This document shows positions 5,948 through 9,618 of a stretch of DNA of 9,618 nt, piece after piece. Position numbers and translations under genes: made by a program. This stretch comes from an uncultured Prevotella sp. (GTDB lineage: Bacteria; Bacteroidota; Bacteroidia; Bacteroidales; Bacteroidaceae), in NCBI GenBank assembly GCA_900765465.1, contig CAAFRM010000326.1, positions 1-9,618 on the forward strand, read 5' to 3'. Every line of letters begins with the position of its first letter. The first letter of the stretch is position 1. The notes below the pieces were generated by a model, which had not been told where the DNA came from, ran no database searches, and saw nothing but the letters and a program-made list of their open reading frames with translations.

Positions 5948-7666
5948 ATGACAAACAACAGAAAGAAAGGCATCAGAATAGCTGGTGCCCTATTTATCAT
6001 TTTACTTTGCGCCCTGGGATATTGGACCTACCGCTGTCTGAATCCCACAAGACAACAGGTGCAGGCAGCCAAAGCCAGAATAGAAGCCTACAGCTGCTAC
6101 GAAATAAGAAGAAACGGCAAAACCATGCTGCGATTCGACGAAGATACCACCACACTGGCAGCTACCTTCATGAACCGCTGGGCACTCGTTCCTTCATGCC
6201 AGGGACGACTCGCAGCATCCAACAATACCGACATCACCCGAAACCGCTATCAGGGGCTCGATGCAGACAGTGTGCTGGTAGAGAAAGTGGATTCACTCGA
6301 CAGTCTCTACAAGGATTCGAAATGGAAAGAAAGTGAGCTGGCATACTATATCCACTCCCACAGCGTAATGGATCTGGGATACAACCGAATCTGCGCCTTC
6401 GAAAACCGCGAGAAGGTATTGAGAGATTCAGCCAAGAAGATGCTCGACTCGCTGCATCATATCCAGGGGAAAACGCCTTCTGACCAGTCAAACCAGAAAG
6501 ACGGCAAACTGGTATTGGTACACCTTATTAAATATAAGGCATTCTACACCGACGAAAACGGCAAGTCCCGAAGCGAAGACTGCAAGCTCATCCAGACAAA
6601 TGCAGATGAAAGAAAAGACAGACAGTACTGCCACCTCTTTCAGCTGGCATCAGAAACAACCCCTGACGGTATCTACGGCATCGCACCCCGCACAGCCATC
6701 GGAATCGTAACCCTGCAGGGAGCCACCCACCGAGACACCATCAACTATGAACAGCGCCATGACTCACTGGGTTATTTCTCAGGCAGCTACGACAGTCTCT
6801 ACCAGGCAGAAGGCTACGGCACCTGGATAGGCAACGACGGTTCCTACTACGAAGGAGAATGGAAGAATGGAGAAAGAAACGGATGGGGATTCAGCATCTC
6901 ACCCAAGAAGCCACTGAGAGTGGGCGAATGGAAGAAAGACAAATACAAGGGAGAGCGACTGGTATATACCTCACAGCGAATCTATGGTATCGACATCTCG
7001 AAACATCAGCACATCAAAGGCAGAAAGCGATATCAGATAAACTGGAAGAAACTGCGCATCACGCATCTGGGAAACATCAGCAGAAAAACCGTGGCAGGCA
7101 ACGTAAACTACCCGATCCGCTTCATCTACATCAAGAGCACAGAGGGTAAATCAATCGTGAATCCTTACTATAAGAAAGACTATAGCGCAGCTCGCGCACA
7201 TGGCTATAAAGTAGGCACTTACCACTTCTTCAGCACCAGAACACCAGCCGTTGCTCAGGCGAATCATTTCCTCAGACACAGCTGCATCAGGAGAGGAGAT
7301 TTCCCGCCGGTTCTCGACCTGGAGCCATCGCATAGCCAAATCAGCAAGATGGGAGGTCCGGGCGTTCTCTTCGCAAGAGTAAGAACCTGGTTAAGACTGG
7401 TGGAAAGAGCCACGGGCGTAAAACCTATCCTCTACATCAGTCAGATCTTCGTAAACCGGTATCTGCCTGCAGCACCTGACCTGAAACGTGACTATAAAAT
7501 ATGGATTGCCCGCTATGGCGAATACAAGCCAGACATCCACCTGGTATATTGGCAGCTATGCCCGGATGGCCGTGTGGCAGGCATCCACGGAGCCGTAGAT
7601 ATCAATGTATTCAATGGCTATCAAGACGCATTCACAAAATTCTCTCAAAATGAGGTAGTTAGATAA
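5948..7666 (+). CDS. Membrane-anchored MORN-repeat protein with GH25 lysozyme-like domain
   Basis: A 572-residue protein in four parts. First, a basic N-terminus and one hydrophobic segment (about 11-28) form an uncleaved anchor or signal; no lipobox is evident. Second, residues 35-285 form a region I do not recognise. Third, MORN-like motifs at 289-338 include YEGEWKNGERNGWG (301-314) and VGEWKKDKYKGERL (325-338). Fourth, a glycosyl hydrolase family 25 domain spans 346-560: YGIDISKHQ with D349, YIKSTEG (394-400), PVLDLEP with the acidic pair D457/E459, and VDINVFNG with D551. GH25 enzymes hydrolyse the MurNAc-GlcNAc bond of peptidoglycan. The catalytic acids are present, so activity is plausible, probably in the periplasm. 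A segment of roughly 25 extra residues separates the first strand from YIKSTEG. It is probably transcribed with tilS, 90 bp upstream. Confidence 0.88.
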   Translation: MTNNRKKGIRIAGALFIILLCALGYWTYRCLNPTRQQVQAAKARIEAYSCYEIRRNGKTMLRFDEDTTTLAATFMNRWALVPSCQGRLAASNNTDITRNRYQGLDADSVLVEKVDSLDSLYKDSKWKESELAYYIHSHSVMDLGYNRICAFENREKVLRDSAKKMLDSLHHIQGKTPSDQSNQKDGKLVLVHLIKYKAFYTDENGKSRSEDCKLIQTNADERKDRQYCHLFQLASETTPDGIYGIAPRTAIGIVTLQGATHRDTINYEQRHDSLGYFSGSYDSLYQAEGYGTWIGNDGSYYEGEWKNGERNGWGFSISPKKPLRVGEWKKDKYKGERLVYTSQRIYGIDISKHQHIKGRKRYQINWKKLRITHLGNISRKTVAGNVNYPIRFIYIKSTEGKSIVNPYYKKDYSAARAHGYKVGTYHFFSTRTPAVAQANHFLRHSCIRRGDFPPVLDLEPSHSQISKMGGPGVLFARVRTWLRLVERATGVKPILYISQIFVNRYLPAAPDLKRDYKIWIARYGEYKPDIHLVYWQLCPDGRVAGIHGAVDINVFNGYQDAFTKFSQNEVVR

Positions 7667-7673
7667 AATTTCG

Positions 7674-7690
7674 AAAAATCAAGTATTTTT
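7674..7690 (+). terminator. Weak AT hairpin after the GH25 gene
   Basis: AAAAAT (7674-7679) pairs with ATTTTT (7685-7690) around a 5-base loop, starting 7 bases after the stop codon. The stem is all A-T and no separate T-tract follows, so termination here is uncertain. Confidence 0.25.
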
Positions 7691-7701
7691 AGTTAAATTA
7701 T

Positions 7702-7719
7702 GTTGTAGGAAAATACAAC
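7702..7719. promoter_or_regulatory. Perfect inverted repeat over the rpoD -33 region, possible operator
   Basis: GTTGTA (7702-7707) and TACAAC (7714-7719) form a perfect 6-bp dyad with a 6-bp spacer. Its right arm covers the place where the -33 box for the 7736 -7 box should be, and no TTTG is present there. The position suggests an activator or repressor site acting on rpoD (inference). Confidence 0.4.
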
Positions 7720-7735
7720 CTATCACATTTTTTAC

Positions 7736-7743
7736 TAACTTTG
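7736..7743 (+). promoter_or_regulatory. -7 box of rpoD
   Basis: TAACTTTG fits TAnnTTTG. The predicted transcription start is near 7747-7750, about 30 bases before the ATG at 7780. The expected -33 position (7713-7716, ATAC) does not match TTTG. The box rules out an upstream TTG at 7741 as the start codon, since that base lies inside the promoter element. Confidence 0.6.
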
Positions 7744-7779
7744 TGGAGTTTAGTAACAAAATTTGGGGGTAGGATCATC

Positions 7780-8652
7780 ATGAGACAACTTAAGATACAA
7801 AAGAGCATAACCAATCGAAATAGTGAAGCACTAGATAAATATCTGGTAGAGATCGGCAGAGCGCCAATGATTTCTATAGAGGAAGAGATAGAGCTGGCAC
7901 AGCAGATAAGAAAGGGAGGCAGAGTTGGCGAAAGAGCCAAGAACAAATTGGTAGAAGCCAACTTGAGATTCGTGGTGTCTGTGGCAAAACAGTATCAGCA
8001 TCAGGGACTCACACTCACCGATCTTATTGACGAAGGCAACATCGGACTCATCAAGGCCGCAGAGCGCTTCGATGAGACCCGCGGCTTCAAATTCATCTCC
8101 TATGCCGTATGGTGGATTCGCCAGAGCATCCTCCAGGCAATAGCAGAACAGAGCCGCATCGTGAGACTGCCTTTGAACCAGGTGGGTTCGCTCAACAAGG
8201 TAAATCAGGAAATCAACCGATTTGAGCAGGAAAACCAGCGCCGCCCTAGCGTAGAGGAACTGTCTGCCCGCACCGGTGTAGATGAAGATAAAATCTCTCA
8301 GAGTATGATGGCTAGCGGTCATCATGTAAGCATCGATGCACCATTCGGCGAAGACGATGACAACTCGATGGCAGATGTGATGTCGAGCGGAGACGACAGC
8401 CGTACCGACAAGCACGTGGATCATGAGAGTATGGCTCAGGAGCTGAAACAGGTTCTCAACAAATGTCTGAAGGAAAGAGAGCGCAAGATCGTATGCGCCT
8501 GCTTCGGTATCGATGAGACCGAGAAGGGTCTGGAAGAAATCGGAGACAAAATGGGATTGACACGCGAAAGAGTTCGACAGATCAGAGAGAAGAGCATCAC
8601 CAAGCTCAGAGAATCCGGCAAGATCGGTATCCTGATGAAATATCTGGGATAA
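7780..8652 (+). CDS. rpoD: Primary RNA polymerase sigma factor (sigma-70/RpoD family)
   Basis: The 290-residue housekeeping sigma factor, numbered from ATG 7780. The start MRQLKIQKSITNR is typical of Bacteroidota RpoD and is preceded by AGGA six bases upstream. An in-frame extension to TTG 7741 would begin inside the -7 box and is rejected. Region 1.2 is DKYLVEIG (19-26). Regions 2.1-2.4 include ANLRFVVSVAKQY (60-72), DLIDEGNIGLIKAAERFD (81-98) and YAVWWIRQSI (108-117). Region 3 spans roughly 130-180. Region 4 has LKERERKIV (230-238) and the helix-turn-helix LTRERVRQIREK (260-271). Region 1.1 and the long non-conserved insert of proteobacterial RpoD are absent, as usual in this phylum. It would recognise the TTTG/TAnnTTTG promoters described in this window. 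Confidence 0.96.
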   Translation: MRQLKIQKSITNRNSEALDKYLVEIGRAPMISIEEEIELAQQIRKGGRVGERAKNKLVEANLRFVVSVAKQYQHQGLTLTDLIDEGNIGLIKAAERFDETRGFKFISYAVWWIRQSILQAIAEQSRIVRLPLNQVGSLNKVNQEINRFEQENQRRPSVEELSARTGVDEDKISQSMMASGHHVSIDAPFGEDDDNSMADVMSSGDDSRTDKHVDHESMAQELKQVLNKCLKERERKIVCACFGIDETEKGLEEIGDKMGLTRERVRQIREKSITKLRESGKIGILMKYLG

Positions 8653-8677
8653 AGATAAATTTTCTGGATAAAGATAA
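8643..8677. repeat. Short direct repeat across the rpoD stop codon
   Basis: CTGGGATAAAGATAA (about 8644-8658) is repeated as CTGGATAAAGATAA (8664-8677) with one base missing. The first copy contains the rpoD stop TAA. It looks like a local duplication of the gene's 3' tail. Confidence 0.6.
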
Positions 8678-8683
8678 TGTAAC

Positions 8684-8722
8684 TACTCAGCCCCATAGAA
8701 GTTCCCCTAGGGGTGCAGAGTA
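8684..8722 (+). repeat. Imperfect hairpin containing CCCCTAGGGG downstream of rpoD
   Basis: TACTC (8684-8688) pairs with GAGTA (8718-8722), and the stem continues through GC and CCC/GGG with one mismatch and a bulge. Alternatively the inner palindrome CCCCTAGGGG (8704-8713) forms on its own. The element sits in the rpoD 3' untranslated region, ahead of the terminator. Confidence 0.5.
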
Positions 8723-8730
8723 AATTGAAA

Positions 8731-8745
8731 TAAGATATTATCTTA
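8731..8745. repeat. 15-bp perfect palindrome TAAGATATTATCTTA
   Basis: TAAGATA and TATCTTA flank a single central T. It lies between the CCCCTAGGGG hairpin and the terminator in the rpoD 3' region. It could be a protein site or chance in AT-rich DNA. Confidence 0.4.
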
Positions 8746-8767
8746 AAGGTAACAGACAAACAGAAAT

Positions 8768-8803
8768 CCCCCATCCTGCTTTCTCAAGCCGGATGGGGGT
8801 TTT
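8768..8803 (+). terminator. Intrinsic terminator after rpoD
   Basis: CCCCCATCC (8768-8776) pairs perfectly with GGATGGGGG (8791-8799). After one mismatch the stem continues with GCTT/AAGC around a TCTC tetraloop, and TTTT follows at 8800-8803. This is the strongest rho-independent terminator in the window and ends the rpoD transcript about 115 bases after its stop codon. Confidence 0.88.
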
Positions 8804-8840
8804 GCTTATGTGATAAGTAAACCTAAAAAACAAAAGCAAG

Positions 8841-8863
8841 TATCAACTCTTCAGGAGTTGGTA
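8841..8863. repeat. Hairpin 1 of the post-rpoD gap
   Basis: TATCAACTC (8841-8849) pairs with GAGTTGGTA (8855-8863) around loop TTCAG: nine pairs including one G-T. Its core ACTCTTCAGGAGTT matches the hairpin at 8957-8976 at 11 of 14 positions. It belongs to a gene-free stretch running from 8804 to 9280. Confidence 0.6.
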
Positions 8864-8909
8864 TTTATATTTATAGATATATGATATCTTTGGATTTTCG
8901 GATTAAAAG

Positions 8910-8937
8910 CCCTGCAGGCTTTCACAAGCTGGCAGGG
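8910..8937. repeat. Hairpin 2 of the post-rpoD gap
   Basis: CCCTGC (8910-8915) pairs with GCAGGG (8932-8937). After one A-G mismatch the stem continues with GGCTT/AAGCT around a TCAC loop. It starts about 18 bases after a lone TATCTTTG box (8885-8892), so it would lie at the start of any RNA made from that box. Confidence 0.6.
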
Positions 8938-8956
8938 AAAATTATAAGTAAAAGAT

Positions 8957-8976
8957 GTAATCTCTTTAGAAGTTAC
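8957..8976. repeat. Hairpin 3 of the post-rpoD gap
   Basis: GTAATCTC (8957-8964) pairs with GAAGTTAC (8969-8976) around TTTA, with seven of eight pairs including one G-T. It resembles hairpin 1 in sequence. Confidence 0.45.
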
Positions 8977-8980
8977 GACA

Positions 8981-9012
8981 GAAGTCTATCAATATAGCCA
9001 ATATCAGACTTC
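8981..9012. repeat. 7-bp inverted repeat GAAGTCT/AGACTTC
   Basis: The arms at 8981-8987 and 9006-9012 are perfect and separated by 18 bases. The interior contains TATCAATATAGCCA (8987-9000), which recurs with one change at 9054-9067. Confidence 0.45.
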
Positions 9013-9063
9013 ATTCAGTCTCAGGACACACTAATTGCTTCGAAGATATACTTTATCAATATC

Positions 9064-9180
9064 GCCAGGCCACCGATAGACGGACCAGTACAAGCTTAGC
9101 GTTTCAGTGCAAGCTAGACGCCCTACCCCCGCTAGGCGTCCCGACGGAGGACGGGCATATCCGGCGCTACGGACTAGACG
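9064..9180. other. GC-rich structured block with short repeats, function unknown
   Basis: This stretch is clearly richer in G+C than the AT-rich DNA on both sides. AGTACAAGCT (9087-9096) recurs as AGTGCAAGCT (9106-9115), and CTAGACG occurs at 9114-9120 and 9174-9180. Stems include GACGCC/GGCGTC (9117-9122 with 9135-9140), a competing CGTCC/GGACG (9137-9141 with 9149-9153), and TCCG/CGGA (9160-9163 with 9170-9173). No convincing coding frame fits. A structured RNA, a dispersed intergenic repeat or the remains of a mobile element are all possible. Confidence 0.35.
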
Positions 9181-9197
9181 AAATATCCTTCTAAATA

Positions 9198-9229
9198 TTT
9201 GGTATTTTAAATTATTTTCAGTATCTTTG
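9198..9229 (+). promoter_or_regulatory. Promoter of the lipoprotein gene
   Basis: TTTG (9198-9201), a 20-base spacer and TATCTTTG (9222-9229) fit the Bacteroidota promoter, with the spacer one base longer than the optimum. Transcription would begin near 9235, about 45 bases before the start codon. Confidence 0.65.
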
Positions 9230-9280
9230 CAAGCAAATATTTTAATGAAATAGTAAATGATTATACAGTAAAAACCCAAA

Positions 9281-9618
9281 ATGATGAAACAGAAAAAACA
9301 TCGAAAGATTCCGGCTCTGGCAGCTGGTACTACGCTCGTGGCAGCGATGACCCTGATGGCTTCCTGCTCCACAGACTACGAAGACAAGATTGTGTACAAC
9401 GATATCCAGCAGCCATTCCAGCAGGACTTCAGGAAAGACACCATGGCTTTCGACAAGCTGCCGGCTGAGTTCGCCAAGCACATCCTGAATCTATCAGACC
9501 CTTCAACAGAAATCGTCAACAAGGCAGATTACACCTTCCAGACCAACAACCTGATCAGCGTGAAGAAATCGGCAGTGGGCGATTCGCTCGTCATCACCAG
9601 CTGGAGTGCGAAACCCGT
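9281..9618 (+). CDS. Predicted outer-membrane lipoprotein, 3' end outside window
   Basis: An open frame of 112 complete codons runs to the window edge without a stop. The N-terminus is a lipoprotein signal: the basic MMKQKKHRK, a hydrophobic run from about 10 to 26, and the lipobox LMASC with C29 as the acylated cysteine. After the cysteine comes STDYED, an acidic patch like the Bacteroidota lipoprotein export signal, which suggests display on the cell surface (inference). The rest is hydrophilic and I do not recognise a domain. Two ATG codons lie in tandem (9281 and 9284); either could be used. It has its own promoter and follows a long gene-free gap, so it starts a new transcription unit. 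Confidence 0.8.
   Translation, partial: MMKQKKHRKIPALAAGTTLVAAMTLMASCSTDYEDKIVYNDIQQPFQQDFRKDTMAFDKLPAEFAKHILNLSDPSTEIVNKADYTFQTNNLISVKKSAVGDSLVITSWSAKP

Noticed and set aside
5948..7666. Phage endolysin or prophage remnant
   Set aside because: The protein has an N-terminal membrane segment and MORN repeats, and its neighbours are housekeeping genes with no phage genes in view.
7741..7779. Upstream TTG start extending RpoD by 13 residues
   Set aside because: The TTG lies inside the -7 box, and the ATG at 7780 gives the family's usual N-terminus with AGGA upstream.
8881..8997. 38-codon plus-strand frame starting at ATG 8881
   Set aside because: Its start overlaps the TATCTTTG box and its body is made of hairpin arms, so structure explains the sequence better than coding.
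9031..9372. 113-codon minus-strand frame across the GC-rich block and the lipoprotein start
   Set aside because: It runs through the lipoprotein promoter and signal peptide region and has no start signal or domain. Its length is due to the composition of the block.

Overview
The window looks like a chromosomal segment of a Bacteroidota bacterium, most likely Prevotella/Segatella. The primary sigma factor is of the short Bacteroidota type (no region 1.1). Five intergenic sites carry the Bacteroidota -7 box TAnnTTTG, two of them with a perfect TTTG-N19 -33 element. There is a Kdo gene, implying an LPS outer membrane, and an outer-membrane lipoprotein start. Shine-Dalgarno sequences are mostly weak. 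Genus is inferred from style only, not from any database match.

Left part, minus strand: a tRNA-Ser(CGA) cut by the window edge at its 3' end, with its own promoter. Next comes a likely operon read right to left: queD, queE (two steps of queuosine/7-deazaguanine synthesis) and trxB (thioredoxin reductase), with a promoter before queD and a hairpin after trxB.

Middle, plus strand: a divergently transcribed Ttd14-like protein (P-loop AAA_28 plus CYTH-like domain) is followed after 14 bp by kdsB (CMP-Kdo synthetase). A 218-bp gap then holds an ordered array of short palindromes repeating every 21 bp. After it come tilS (tRNA-Ile lysidine synthetase) and a membrane-anchored MORN-repeat/GH25 lysozyme-like protein that is probably co-transcribed with tilS.

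Right part, plus strand: rpoD with its own -7 box, an inverted repeat over its -33 region, and a strong intrinsic terminator. About 480 bp without a convincing gene follows, containing several hairpins, short repeats and a GC-rich structured block. A promoter then precedes the start of a lipoprotein gene that runs off the window.

Most genes are housekeeping: tRNA supply and modification (tRNA-Ser, QueD/QueE, TilS), redox (TrxB), envelope (KdsB, GH25, lipoprotein) and transcription (RpoD). I see no mobile element, CRISPR array or defence system. The less ordinary material is the 21-bp palindrome array, the Ttd14-like two-domain protein, the MORN-GH25 fusion and the structured gap after rpoD.
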